Assembly (NCBI RefSeq): GCF_001870905.1
Contig: NZ_LNDC01000077.1
Location: 1-46,361, forward strand
DNA length: 46,361 nucleotides
Direction of reading: 5' to 3'
From: Geitlerinema sp. PCC 9228
GTDB lineage: Bacteria > Cyanobacteriota > Cyanobacteriia > Cyanobacteriales > PCC-9228
In this document: in pieces, positions 24,540 to 33,323 of the stretch
Position numbering within the stretch: the stretch's first letter is position 1
Layout of the letters: each line of letters begins with the position of its first letter
The notes under the pieces: generated by a model
The model's input: the letters and a program-made list of their open reading frames with translations, nothing else
The model's database searches: none
Told to the model about the DNA's origin: nothing
Program-made: the position numbers and the translations under genes

Positions 24540-24986
24540 GCTCCAGCGGTGGCGCGATCGCTGGCGAAACCGGGTGCCTACAATCAGTAGCAACCATGGT
24601 TTGAGTGTTTTTTGAAGAAACTTCAGCAAGCACGGGCCAGCTCAAACCAGATGCCCATTTCACTCCCCCAGGTTCTGCCCAGGGAAATATTAGCGAGTGT
24701 CCCACTCCCACTCCGTTCCCACCACCAGACCAAACCCTAAGAAAAACCAAATTTTTCCCCTTTTCCGTTTGCTGCCTCTTGCAGTCGGTGCCAGCCTTTG
24801 TCAAAATTCTTTGGAAAGCACGTACTTTTGCCCAATAAAATGCTATTAATGAATAGTAAAGGTTGCTGCTGCAAGCAGACCAGCAATGCGGTTTTCCCTT
24901 CGCCAAAAGTAGCTGTGGTGTAAATTTTTGGGCACCCTATCCACAGATACAATTCATTTTGGCGTTCTATTGTACGAATTTGGTTT
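24540..24986. other. 447-base intergenic region without a recognisable gene
   Basis: After the response-regulator stop an inverted repeat CCAGCG...CGCTGG (24543-24564) occurs, but no T-run follows, so it is not a convincing terminator. The remainder reads through on several frames without family features. I see no RNA gene or repeat. Confidence 0.4.
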
Positions 24987-26657
24987 ATGACACTGCTTAC
25001 CGACACCACACGTCGCCGTCTGCAACAACTTCCCCAATCGCCGAATGTGTGGGAAGGTGACCGTCGCTATATATCCGCCCAGTCCTACGGTTCGTCGCGC
25101 GGCGACGCCGTGGGAGGAGACTGCATTCTTTGGGTAGACGGCGCTCAAGGGGTGGTGCGCTCGATGGAAATGGTTGCTCCGGAGGTGGGTCATGAAGCGG
25201 TGGTTCGCTCTCTCATCCAGGCAATTGAATCCCCACAAAGTCCAGTGTCGCCTACACGACCGCAAAAAGTAGTGGTCAAAGACCGGGAACTGCATTTTTT
25301 CTTGCGCCGGGTGTTGCAAGAACTGGATATTGCCGTTGAGTACGTGCCGAATTTGCCCCTCATCGATGAAATTTTCCGCAGTTTTTCGGAGGCGTTGGAA
25401 AATATTCCCCCGAAAGTCTCCCCCGAGTACTTAGAAGCTTTGGAAGAAAAAGCTGGGGAACTGTGGGAACTGGCACCCTGGGAAATTTTAGCCGACCACC
25501 AGATTTTAGCCATTGAAATGAACAAATGGGGCGTTGAAACCCTATACGCTTGCATTTTAGGCATGGCTGGGTTGGACTATGGGGTGGTTTTGTACCGTTC
25601 TTTAGATTCTATCAAGCAGTTTCGCCGCAAAATCCTCAGCCACAGCGAGCGGGAAATGCCTCAGTTGGAGGAAGCGTTTTTAGAACAGGATTGCTGGTTT
25701 TTAACCTACGAAAGCCAGGAAGAAGATGAAGGCACCTCAGAAGACGACGATGGCGACCTCGGAGATCGACCATTTTCGGAAATTCAAGCTACTTTCGGCA
25801 ATTTACACCCTTTAGAAGGATTGCGTTCTTTTTTATACGAAGAGGAAGCGATCGCAGTTTGGGTAGCATTGGAAGCCTTTTCCCGTTTTTGCCAAGCCCA
25901 CTACCGGCATTTAAGCGTTGACGAAATGGCGGATCTATCCAGCAAATACCGCCTGCAACTGCCCCAAAAAGAAGCAGACACTTCCGGAAAACCTAAAACG
26001 GTTTCGGTGAAAGTATCGACCCTGCCTCAACTGGCAGAAGAGCTGCAAGATATGGCGTTTGAGGCGGCGGCGGAAGAGGAAATGGGGTTGTTTCCGGAGA
26101 ATGTGCCCATGGTGGCTGACGATCTAATTCCCGAGAAATCCCTGGTCAGTTTGGGGGATGTTCCCCAGGAATGGATCGAGCAGTTGCAAAATACGAAAAA
26201 ATTTCACAACCAGGAACAAATCGATTGCAGCGGTCAGGATTTACCGGTGGTGTTAATTCAGACCACCCGACCCAAAGCCAAAGAGGCGATCGAACAAATC
26301 CAAGCGGCAGGTGGGTTGCGAGGGGTATGTTTTCAAAAAGGAGAAGTTCTCTGGGAACAAGAAGAATATCAGTTGGGGATTTTGCAGACGGAAGATAATC
26401 GCTTCCATTTATTTGGAGAATACGCACAAAGCGATCGCAGACACCGACAAGCCAAGCAAAATTGGGACCGCCGCTGCCAAGAAACCAACGGCATTTGCAG
26501 CGTAGCTATTGCCATGGGGTTGACTGGGGCTTCCCGGGGGCAGCCACAGCCTAAGGATATCATGGGATTGTTTGTGGTGCGCGCCATTGACCCGGACGAT
26601 GCGGGTTTGCCTACGTTGCGCCCCCATCCGGTTTTTCGGTTTGAAGGTACTACGTAA
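24987..26657 (+). CDS. DUF6930-type conserved cyanobacterial protein
   Basis: A 556-residue soluble protein of a cyanobacterial family. The N-terminal third (about 1-160) holds CILWVDGAQGVVRSMEMVAP, EAVVRSLIQAIESPQSP and RPQKVVVKDRELHFFLRRVL, which match the DUF6930 pattern. The middle (about 240-260) is very acidic (SQEEDEGTSEDDDGDLGDR). The last part (about 410-556) is a separate globular region, including DLPVVLIQTTRPKAKEAIEQ and a C-terminal HPVFRFEGTT. No catalytic motif or membrane segment is visible and the function is unknown. It precedes the secreted metalloprotease gene on the same strand with a gap of about 120 bases. Confidence 0.75.
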   Translation: MTLLTDTTRRRLQQLPQSPNVWEGDRRYISAQSYGSSRGDAVGGDCILWVDGAQGVVRSMEMVAPEVGHEAVVRSLIQAIESPQSPVSPTRPQKVVVKDRELHFFLRRVLQELDIAVEYVPNLPLIDEIFRSFSEALENIPPKVSPEYLEALEEKAGELWELAPWEILADHQILAIEMNKWGVETLYACILGMAGLDYGVVLYRSLDSIKQFRRKILSHSEREMPQLEEAFLEQDCWFLTYESQEEDEGTSEDDDGDLGDRPFSEIQATFGNLHPLEGLRSFLYEEEAIAVWVALEAFSRFCQAHYRHLSVDEMADLSSKYRLQLPQKEADTSGKPKTVSVKVSTLPQLAEELQDMAFEAAAEEEMGLFPENVPMVADDLIPEKSLVSLGDVPQEWIEQLQNTKKFHNQEQIDCSGQDLPVVLIQTTRPKAKEAIEQIQAAGGLRGVCFQKGEVLWEQEEYQLGILQTEDNRFHLFGEYAQSDRRHRQAKQNWDRRCQETNGICSVAIAMGLTGASRGQPQPKDIMGLFVVRAIDPDDAGLPTLRPHPVFRFEGTT

Positions 26658-26780
26658 ACGCGATCGCGCAGCCATCCCCTGGAGCATTCCTGAAAAGATA
26701 CCTGCATAAGTTGGTTTTTGGGGAGAATTATTTTAGGGTAAAGGTCGAGAGAAAAATTATTTTTGCTTCAGGAATTTCAT

Positions 26781-29684
26781 ATGAAAAAATCCATATCGTT
26801 TTCTCTATGGTTGGCAACCAGCGCGATCGCTACGGCAGTAGGAACGCCGTTACTATCGCTACCCGCAGTTGCCACTGACAACAACTTTTTGGTAGCTACA
26901 GACGCAGCAACCGAAGCACAAAGCAGCTCTACAGAAGAGAAGGAACGGGAAGCAGAGGCGGAGTCGCAGGAAGAATCCCCCCTAAAACCCTTTGCAGAGA
27001 TTGTGGAAGACAAAGAAGTATTGAAAGGCATCTTTACCCTGTATCGCGATCGGGAAACGGGGCAAACCTACTTAGAAATTCAACCCGAACAACTCAACCA
27101 AAACTTCCTGTACGCAGGCACCTTAGCTTCCGGAATCGGCGATTGGGGGATTTACAGGGGCTGGCCCTTAGAAGATACCATATTTCAGTTTCGCCGCCAC
27201 CGCAAGCAAATTCAACTGGTCGTTCCCAACCATTATTTTCGCGCCCAACCCGGCGACCCACAGCGGCGTTCGGTGGCGCGATCGTTTAGCGATTCCATCA
27301 TTCAAACCTTACCCATCAAAAGCATCCATCCAGAACGAGATTCTGTCTTAATTGAAATCGACAGCAGTTTGCTAGGTTCTCTTTCCGGTTTGGGTTCCCT
27401 TATTGGATTTATGTCTGGCGGAGGTGAAGCTGCCAACACGCCGACAACTCCCAATGCCTATCTAGATACGGTAAAAGCCTTTCCCCTCAATCTAGAACTA
27501 GAGTCAGTACATCACCTTGGTGGTGTGGCTAGCCCCTTTTTCTCCTTCGATGCCTTGCCCGACAGCCGCGGTTTTAGCTTGCGAGTACATTCCAGCTTTT
27601 CCAAACTGCCGACAAACGGTTACCAACCCCGACTGGCTGATAACCGGGTGGGTTATTTTATTTCTGCCCATCAAAATCTCTCTCATGAGGGGAAAGATCC
27701 CTTCGTTCGTTACATCCAACGCTGGCACTTGGAAAAGAAAAATCCCAATGCTGCCATTTCTCCACCCCAGGAACCCATTGTATTTTGGATTGAAAATACG
27801 GTTCCTGAAAAATATCGCGATGCCATCCGCCAAGGCGTTTTGATGTGGAACCGAGCATTTGAGCAAGCAGGCTTTCGCAATGCCATTGAAGTAAGGCAAA
27901 TGCCAGACGATGCTGAGTGGGACCCCGCTGACATCCGCTACAATACCATCCGCTGGTCCAATTCTTTCTATCCCATGGCTTACGGAATTGGTCCTTCCCG
28001 GGTGAATCCCATCACCGGACAAATTCTGGATGCTGATGTAATTCTAGATGCCGGTGCGATTCGCAGCTTGAAAAATTACTATAGCAGTTTTTTGGATCGC
28101 TCCGGTACGGATGGCGACGCAAGCGGGTTGAACGAAACTGGGTTTTCTTCTTTATTGTGTAGCTTCCGGCGAATGGGTGTGAGCGATCGCCAAATGGAAG
28201 CTTTGCAAAACCGGCTGCCAGAAAACATTTCCCCACAGCAAAAACAGTTCTTGCAAATGTTTGCCAACAGTCGCCAACACCAACACGGCGGAAAATCTTG
28301 TTTTCATCGGAGCATTGCCCAAGAAGCTGCTTTTGGGGCTTTGTCTTTGAATTATTTGCGAGGGGTTATGCCCAGCAGCGAAGAGATGGAAACTTTTATC
28401 CATCAATTCTTGCAGTCGTTGGTGGCTCACGAAGTGGGGCATACGTTGGGTCTACGGCATAACTTCCACGGCAGTACCATGCTCTCTCCGGAAGAGTTAA
28501 ATAATCAAGAAATTACCCGCGATCGCGGCATGGTGGGGTCGATTATGGATTATTTCCCGCCCAACATTGCTCCGGAAAAAGAACAGCAGGGCGATTATTT
28601 CCCCGTGGTGGTCGGTCCTTACGACGAATGGGCCATTGAATACGGCTACAAACCCATTGATGCCATGACCCCTCAAGGGGAACAAGACGAACTGGAAAAA
28701 ATTGCCGATCGCGCCAACAATGACGAGTTGGCTTATGCCAGCGACCACGATGTCTTCGATCCGGTATATCCATACATGAATATGTGGGATCTGAGCAGCG
28801 ATCCCCTAGCCTACGCGCGTACGCAAATGAAGAACGTGCAAAAAATTTGGGAACGCTGGCAAAAAGGTGGCTCTGGTGGTTCTGGAGACAGTTACAGCAA
28901 GCTGCGCGATCGCTTTCAAACCAGTTTACGCCAGTATTTCCGCCAAGCATACACCCTAACCCGCTACATCGGCGGACAAACATTTCACCGCTACCATCCC
29001 GACAACCAGCAACAGTTGCCTTTTGCTACCATTCCTGCGGCCAAACAAGAGCAAGCGTTGGATAACTTGTTGGAAACAGTCTTTGCTGCCGATAACTTCC
29101 AGTTCTCCCCAGACTTGTTAAACAAGTTAGCTCCGGCTCGCTGGTCTCACTGGGGTAGCCGACCCAATATGCGGCGGTTGGATTATCCACTTTACGACCA
29201 AGTATTGTTTTACCAATCCTTGATTTTAGGCGATTTACTATCTGCCGAACGCCTGGAACGCATGCGGGATGTTGAAATGAAAAGCGGCGACAAGGATGTT
29301 TTGACCATGGCGGAATTGTTTGCTAGCTTGCAAGCCGATATTTGGTCGGAACTGGAAAATCAAGAGTCGGATGCTTTGGAAATTTCTACCTTGCGCCAGG
29401 GATTGCAACGCCAATATTTGCAAATGCTGACCAATCTCGTTTCCCAGGATGCCACACTTGGGAGTTTGACTTCCTTGCGAGACTTTATGGCTTCTTTGTT
29501 TACTCTGGGAGCGCCAGAACAAGCTAACGTTCTGGCTAGGCATCACTTGAAGCAATTACAAAAGAACATTGACCGAGCTTTGCGCAAACGAGATGATGAG
29601 ATGAATTTGGCGACCAAGGCGCATTTGCAAGATACCCGCGATCGCATTGAGGAGGTGTTGAACCCGAATTCGCGATCGCGGTAA
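26781..29684 (+). CDS. Secreted zinc metalloprotease, metzincin (DUF5117/DUF4953 type)
   Basis: A 967-residue exported protein. Residues 1-33 are a signal peptide (MKKSISFSLWLATSAIATAV, ending near VAT). An acidic linker follows (EEKEREAEAESQEES), then a DUF5118/DUF5117-like region. The catalytic domain has HEVGHTLGLRH (550-560), the metzincin HExxHxxGxxH zinc site, and Met-turn SIMDY (587-591). The C-terminal part fits the DUF4953 region. It is expected to act in the periplasm or outside the cell; the substrate is unknown. I chose ATG 26781, preceded by AGGA, over an earlier TTG at 26763. It converges with a glutathione transferase gene 8 bases beyond its stop. Confidence 0.9.
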   Translation: MKKSISFSLWLATSAIATAVGTPLLSLPAVATDNNFLVATDAATEAQSSSTEEKEREAEAESQEESPLKPFAEIVEDKEVLKGIFTLYRDRETGQTYLEIQPEQLNQNFLYAGTLASGIGDWGIYRGWPLEDTIFQFRRHRKQIQLVVPNHYFRAQPGDPQRRSVARSFSDSIIQTLPIKSIHPERDSVLIEIDSSLLGSLSGLGSLIGFMSGGGEAANTPTTPNAYLDTVKAFPLNLELESVHHLGGVASPFFSFDALPDSRGFSLRVHSSFSKLPTNGYQPRLADNRVGYFISAHQNLSHEGKDPFVRYIQRWHLEKKNPNAAISPPQEPIVFWIENTVPEKYRDAIRQGVLMWNRAFEQAGFRNAIEVRQMPDDAEWDPADIRYNTIRWSNSFYPMAYGIGPSRVNPITGQILDADVILDAGAIRSLKNYYSSFLDRSGTDGDASGLNETGFSSLLCSFRRMGVSDRQMEALQNRLPENISPQQKQFLQMFANSRQHQHGGKSCFHRSIAQEAAFGALSLNYLRGVMPSSEEMETFIHQFLQSLVAHEVGHTLGLRHNFHGSTMLSPEELNNQEITRDRGMVGSIMDYFPPNIAPEKEQQGDYFPVVVGPYDEWAIEYGYKPIDAMTPQGEQDELEKIADRANNDELAYASDHDVFDPVYPYMNMWDLSSDPLAYARTQMKNVQKIWERWQKGGSGGSGDSYSKLRDRFQTSLRQYFRQAYTLTRYIGGQTFHRYHPDNQQQLPFATIPAAKQEQALDNLLETVFAADNFQFSPDLLNKLAPARWSHWGSRPNMRRLDYPLYDQVLFYQSLILGDLLSAERLERMRDVEMKSGDKDVLTMAELFASLQADIWSELENQESDALEISTLRQGLQRQYLQMLTNLVSQDATLGSLTSLRDFMASLFTLGAPEQANVLARHHLKQLQKNIDRALRKRDDEMNLATKAHLQDTRDRIEEVLNPNSRSR

Positions 29685-29692
29685 AAGCCAGA

Positions 29693-30298
29693 TTAGCTGG
29701 GAACTTCCATCCCCCGTTGTACGGCAGGTCGTTGTTGGATGGTTTCTAGCCAGCGTTTGAGGTTGGGGTATTCTTCCATGGATACGCCCAACCGTTCGCA
29801 AATGGCAATCCAGGGATAGGTACTCATATCAGCAATGGAATACTCACCGCAAATATAATCGCGATCGCTGAGTTGTTTGTCTAAAACCCCGCACAGGCGC
29901 GATGCTTCTTTTTCGTAGCGTTCGATGGCGTAGGGAATATTTTCCTGGGCAAAACGCTTAAAATGGGCAAGTTGCCCAAACATTGGACCCACACCACCCA
30001 TTTGGAACATGAGCCATTCAATGACTTGGTAGCGGGATTTGGTATCTGCCGGCAGAAATTTCCCCGTTTTTTCCGCCAAATACATCAAAATGGCACCGGA
30101 TTCAAATATGGTTAGGTCAGCGTCTTGGTCTACAATCGCCGGAATTTTGCCGTTGGGATTGATAGCTAAATATTCTGGTTTTTTCTGTTCTCCTTGGGTG
30201 AGATCGACTTTGTGGACATTGTAGGATAATCCCACTTCCTCCAGCATAATGGAGGCTTTGCGACCGTTGGGAGTTGAGAACGTGTACAGCTCAATCAT
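29693..30298 (-). CDS. Glutathione S-transferase (YfcG/YghU/Ure2-like)
   Basis: A 201-residue GST. The thioredoxin-like N-terminal domain has MIELYTFSTPNGRKASIMLE (Ser/Asn near residues 8-11 at the glutathione site), NPNGKIPAIVD with the cis-Pro, and ESGAILMYLAEKTG, the glutathione-gamma-glutamate binding motif. The helical C-terminal domain has FGQLAHFKRFA and CGEYSIADMSTYPWI (N-capping box). This subgroup in Escherichia coli acts as a glutathione-dependent disulfide reductase. It is cytoplasmic. Nothing in the context points to a specific substrate. Confidence 0.92.
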   Translation of the reverse strand: MIELYTFSTPNGRKASIMLEEVGLSYNVHKVDLTQGEQKKPEYLAINPNGKIPAIVDQDADLTIFESGAILMYLAEKTGKFLPADTKSRYQVIEWLMFQMGGVGPMFGQLAHFKRFAQENIPYAIERYEKEASRLCGVLDKQLSDRDYICGEYSIADMSTYPWIAICERLGVSMEEYPNLKRWLETIQQRPAVQRGMEVPS

Positions 30299-30432
30299 AA
30301 CTATTTAACCATTCAGTTGAAAAACGCCTACTTTCTATTCAAACAGCCCATGGGGAAAAATAGCAATCCCAACGAGCCATCTACAGGTTATGCTAGAAGG
30401 TAGACAATCAGCCTAGTTTGGAGGAACTGTCG

Positions 30433-31032
30433 GTGGGAACTTGGCGCGATCGCATGAACCAATGGCAAGGACGTACTCGTTTCGTCGTCTGTCGCATTTT
30501 CATCCATTTAGCGGGGGCAGAAGTAGCCCCCATACTAGGAGTTCTCAACCGTGCCGCCCAAGAAGCCGTAGACGCGGAAGGAGATATAGAAGTTTTGGGG
30601 AAAGGATTGACAGACATCTGCCAAACCTTAATCCAAAATCAAGTTTACTGGCGCGCCGCTGCCAACGAAGGGGATGTTTTTTGGCGGGAAGAAGAAGCCG
30701 GCGACTACGTGGAAGAACTTTTCACCGATTCCGCCCAAAGATATCTGAGTGCCCCCCTATCCGAACCGCCAGATAGCGGAGAACCCCTTTCCCTGCCAGC
30801 TACTCATAACCTCGTCGTTATGATAACTGTAGCTGCAACTGGGGAAACCCCCGAACTAGAAACAGATTTAGCCGACTGGGAAGCCTTGCAAGAAGGTCTA
30901 AAAACCCTAATTACCCTGCACCACCAAGAAAGACTGCGTGCCATTCAAGTTCATTTCTCCCCAGCACGTTTTGGTGAAGAACTTACCGAAGAACAAGTTC
31001 TCAGCAATTTTCCAGAACTAATTCCCTTATAA
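30433..31032 (+). CDS. DUF1517-family protein
   Basis: A 199-residue protein with no membrane segment. The family region is NLVVMITVAATGETPELETD followed by LQEGLKTLITLHHQERLRAI and VHFSPARFGEELTEEQVLSN, the DUF1517 pattern in which a strand-helix unit ends in a P-x-x-x-D/G-E-x-L motif. Other DUF1517 proteins, some of them plastid-targeted, have no settled function. The start is probably GTG 30433, since GGAGGAA (30420-30426) lies 6 bases before it. The frame also opens at a TTG at 30418 that would overlap this SD. A lipoprotein gene follows after 70 bases. Confidence 0.8.
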   Translation: MGTWRDRMNQWQGRTRFVVCRIFIHLAGAEVAPILGVLNRAAQEAVDAEGDIEVLGKGLTDICQTLIQNQVYWRAAANEGDVFWREEEAGDYVEELFTDSAQRYLSAPLSEPPDSGEPLSLPATHNLVVMITVAATGETPELETDLADWEALQEGLKTLITLHHQERLRAIQVHFSPARFGEELTEEQVLSNFPELIPL

Positions 31033-31102
31033 ATCGTTCCATTTCATTGTCCAATTCCAGCATAAAAATTGTTGCTATCCTGGTGAAATATAATCAAAGC
31101 CT

Positions 31103-31969
31103 ATGTTAACCACAACCTTTCGTCAAACCATCGCTTTACTCATGGTCGTACTGCTCAGCAGTACAATGAGTGCTTGCGGCGGCAGCCCTTCTCAAAGCGA
31201 AATGAAAAGCGGTACCCCCGTTGCCAACCGCAGTAGCGCCCCCACCCAACTGCAAAATGGCGAATATCCAGTCCAACAGGCATCTTACGACGATGCCACC
31301 GGCGAATATACCATATTTTTGCTCAACGCTTCTCCCCCCATGGTTCGCACCAGCGACCTAAAAATGGCAGCCTTAACTGAAGAAGAACGCAACCAAGGCA
31401 AAAGTTCTTATTTAAAAGTAGAGGGAAACGAAGTTTCCTTGCACTTAACCCCAGACTTTCGCATTGAGTACGTTCACGCCGTAACCGAAACCCGCAACGA
31501 CCCACAAACCGGGCAGCAAGAAACCGTTGTTGTACGTCGGGAATCTAACTTTTGGGCACCATTTGCCGGAGCTTTAGCCGGTCAAGCCATAGGCAGCATG
31601 CTATTTTCCCCCAGCTACTACGTACCACCACCGTACCAACCAGGTTCCGTTATGACCGGATATGGCGGTTCTGGGGATACCTATCGCAGTGCCGTACAAA
31701 GCTACCGCCAGCAACATAAAGAACCCCCAGCTGCCGTCAAAAATCGTCAAGCCAACCTGCGAACCACCGGTCGTATTGGCTCCCCGAGCAGCACCACCCG
31801 TACCAATCGTTCCACTGGTTCCAGAGGTACAGGTTCCGGCTACGGTGGCAACACCCTGCGACGCTCTGGCGGTTCTTCCCGAGAAAACATCCGCAAACCC
31901 AGTTCTCGGCGAGGCTTTGGTAGCAGCGGTTCTTCCCGTCGTTCCGGTGGCAGTCGCCGCCGTCGTTAG
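31103..31969 (+). CDS. Lipoprotein with a basic Arg/Ser/Gly-rich C-terminus
   Basis: A 288-residue protein. Signal peptide ALLMVVLLSSTMSACGG contains a lipobox, giving Cys25 as the lipidated residue, so it is membrane-anchored on the periplasmic side. Residues about 50-165 form a globular region (YDDATGEYTIFLLNASPPMV, EYVHAVTETRNDPQTG). A Gly/Ala-rich stretch FAGALAGQAIGSMLFSPSYY could insert in membrane. From about 205 the chain is low-complexity Ser/Arg/Gly/Thr (SSTTRTNRSTGSRGTGSG, SSRRSGGSRRRR), strongly basic and likely disordered. I do not recognise the family. The stop codon is followed directly by an octamer repeat array, so the 3' end may have been shaped by repeat expansion. Confidence 0.75.
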   Translation: MLTTTFRQTIALLMVVLLSSTMSACGGSPSQSEMKSGTPVANRSSAPTQLQNGEYPVQQASYDDATGEYTIFLLNASPPMVRTSDLKMAALTEEERNQGKSSYLKVEGNEVSLHLTPDFRIEYVHAVTETRNDPQTGQQETVVVRRESNFWAPFAGALAGQAIGSMLFSPSYYVPPPYQPGSVMTGYGGSGDTYRSAVQSYRQQHKEPPAAVKNRQANLRTTGRIGSPSSTTRTNRSTGSRGTGSGYGGNTLRRSGGSSRENIRKPSSRRGFGSSGSSRRSGGSRRRR

Positions 31970-32072
31970 GGAGCGTACCGAGCGTACCGAGCGTGGGGGC
32001 GTACCGAGCGTGGGAGCATGGGAGCGTGGGGGCGTGGGAGCGTGGGAGCTTGGGAGCTTGGGAGCTTGGGAG
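31970..32072. repeat. Octameric tandem array, left block
   Basis: Starts one base after the lipoprotein stop. It is built from about 12 units of 8-9 bases: GAGCGTACC at the left, then GGAGCGTG and GGAGCATG, and three identical GGGAGCTT units at the right end. Frames crossing it read as repeated Gly-Ala-Trp-Glu or Gly-Ser-Leu peptides, an artefact of the repeat. It is the complement-oriented relative of the next array and resembles cyanobacterial short tandemly repeated repetitive (STRR) sequences. Confidence 0.85.
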
Positions 32073-32090
32073 ATATAATTGGTTGTTTTC

Positions 32091-32225
32091 TCCGATGCCC
32101 CGATGCTCCGATGCCCCGATGCCCCGATGCCCCGATGCTCCGATGCCCCGATGCTCCGATGCTCCGATGCCCCGATGCTCCGATGCCCCGATGCTCCGAT
32201 GCTCCGATGCTCCGACGCCCCGATA
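32091..32225. repeat. Octameric tandem array, right block
   Basis: About 17 units of CCGATGCC or CCGATGCT in irregular alternation, separated from the left block by an 18-base AT-rich spacer. Its complement reads AGCATCGG, related to the AGCATGGG/AGCTTGGG units of the left block, so the two arrays face each other and could form an imperfect long hairpin or cruciform. No spacers of unique sequence occur, so it is not a CRISPR. Confidence 0.88.
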
Positions 32226-32366
32226 CTACCATACGGAAACCCGACCGAACAGCAACATTTTTCCCGGAATCACGTCGGTTAATATAGAAACAAATAGAAA
32301 AATGCAGAGCCATGGGATTGGTTCTGAGAAAATTATATTGTTCGTTCTGCACTCACCAAAGTTATC

Positions 32367-33233
32367 ATGTCTCATCCTTTCTCCATTCAATTCTATAAAT
32401 CCCCAACCCGACGTCGTTGGTTGTTGCCGGTTTTATCGGTAGCCACGGCTAGTAGTTTGGTACTCGGTTCCACTGCTGAAGTACAAGCCTTTTCCTTGGG
32501 TGATTTGCTGCGCGGGGGCGTTCAAGTCATTCAAGGGATTCAACTTTCTAATATGTCCCCGGAAAAAGAAGTGGAACTGGGCAAAGATATCAATGAATAT
32601 CTTATTGAAGAAGAAAATTTGGCTATCTCTGATAACGAGAGGCTAACTCGATACGTGAACAATATCGGGCAAAGACTAGCGAAAAAAAGCGATCGCTCCG
32701 ATATCCCCTACACCTTCCAAGTAGTCGAAGACGATAGCGTGAACGCCTTTGCCACCATGGGTGGTTATGTCTACGTGCACACTGGCTTAATCCGCGAAGC
32801 CGACAACGAAGCCCAATTAGCTAGTGTCATCGCTCACGAAATCGGGCATATCGCCGAAAAACACGCTCTCAAACAAATGAGCAACGCTGCCATTCAACGG
32901 GGCATTATCACCGCCTCGGGGATTGACCACAGCACTGCCGTGCAGCTGGGTGCCGAATTTGCCCTACGTCGCCCCAGAAGCCGCGAACACGAATACGAAG
33001 CCGACCGTTTGGGTGTGGAAACCCTCGGTCGCGCTGGATATGCCCAGTGGGAAATGATTCAATTCTTTGAAAAACTAACCGGCGGGGCTTCTATCCCCGA
33101 ATTCCTCAGCACCCATCCCGATACGGAAAAACGCATCGAACGGCTTAAAAGCATGCTCGACCCACAAACAGCGAAAAACGGCTATGGTACCAATCGCAAT
33201 ACCTATCAGTCCCGTTTAAATTCCCTTATGTAA
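32367..33233 (+). CDS. M48-family metalloprotease
   Basis: A 288-residue peptidase. The N-terminal segment (RRRWLLPVLSVATASSLVLG, followed by AEVQAF) is a signal peptide. The catalytic HEIGH is at 157-161, with the third zinc ligand Glu211 in EHEYEADRLGVE. MGGYVYVHTGLI precedes the site and STHPDTEKRIERL follows, both typical of the BepA/LoiP/Oma1-like M48 branch. No additional membrane helices are visible, so it is a periplasmic or outer-membrane-quality-control protease by analogy. It is a single gene between the octamer arrays and the AddB-like nuclease gene. Confidence 0.9.
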   Translation: MSHPFSIQFYKSPTRRRWLLPVLSVATASSLVLGSTAEVQAFSLGDLLRGGVQVIQGIQLSNMSPEKEVELGKDINEYLIEEENLAISDNERLTRYVNNIGQRLAKKSDRSDIPYTFQVVEDDSVNAFATMGGYVYVHTGLIREADNEAQLASVIAHEIGHIAEKHALKQMSNAAIQRGIITASGIDHSTAVQLGAEFALRRPRSREHEYEADRLGVETLGRAGYAQWEMIQFFEKLTGGASIPEFLSTHPDTEKRIERLKSMLDPQTAKNGYGTNRNTYQSRLNSLM

Positions 33234-33323
33234 TGGTAGGATATAAAATTGGGGTATAGGAACATAGGGAAAACCAACCCTATCTCTTCCCCCTATTCCC
33301 CTTCTTCCTATCATTCCATCGCC

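Noticed and set aside
24543-24564. Terminator after the response regulator
   Set aside because: CCAGCG/CGCTGG can pair, but no T-run follows and it contains a HIP1-like core.
32091-32225. Possible CRISPR array
   Set aside because: Units are 8 bases with no unique spacers and no cas genes nearby.
31993-32442. Open frames through the octamer arrays encoding repeated Gly-Ala-Trp-Glu or Asp-Ala-Pro-Met peptides
   Set aside because: They are a by-product of an 8-base tandem repeat read in several frames on both strands; no start context or family support.
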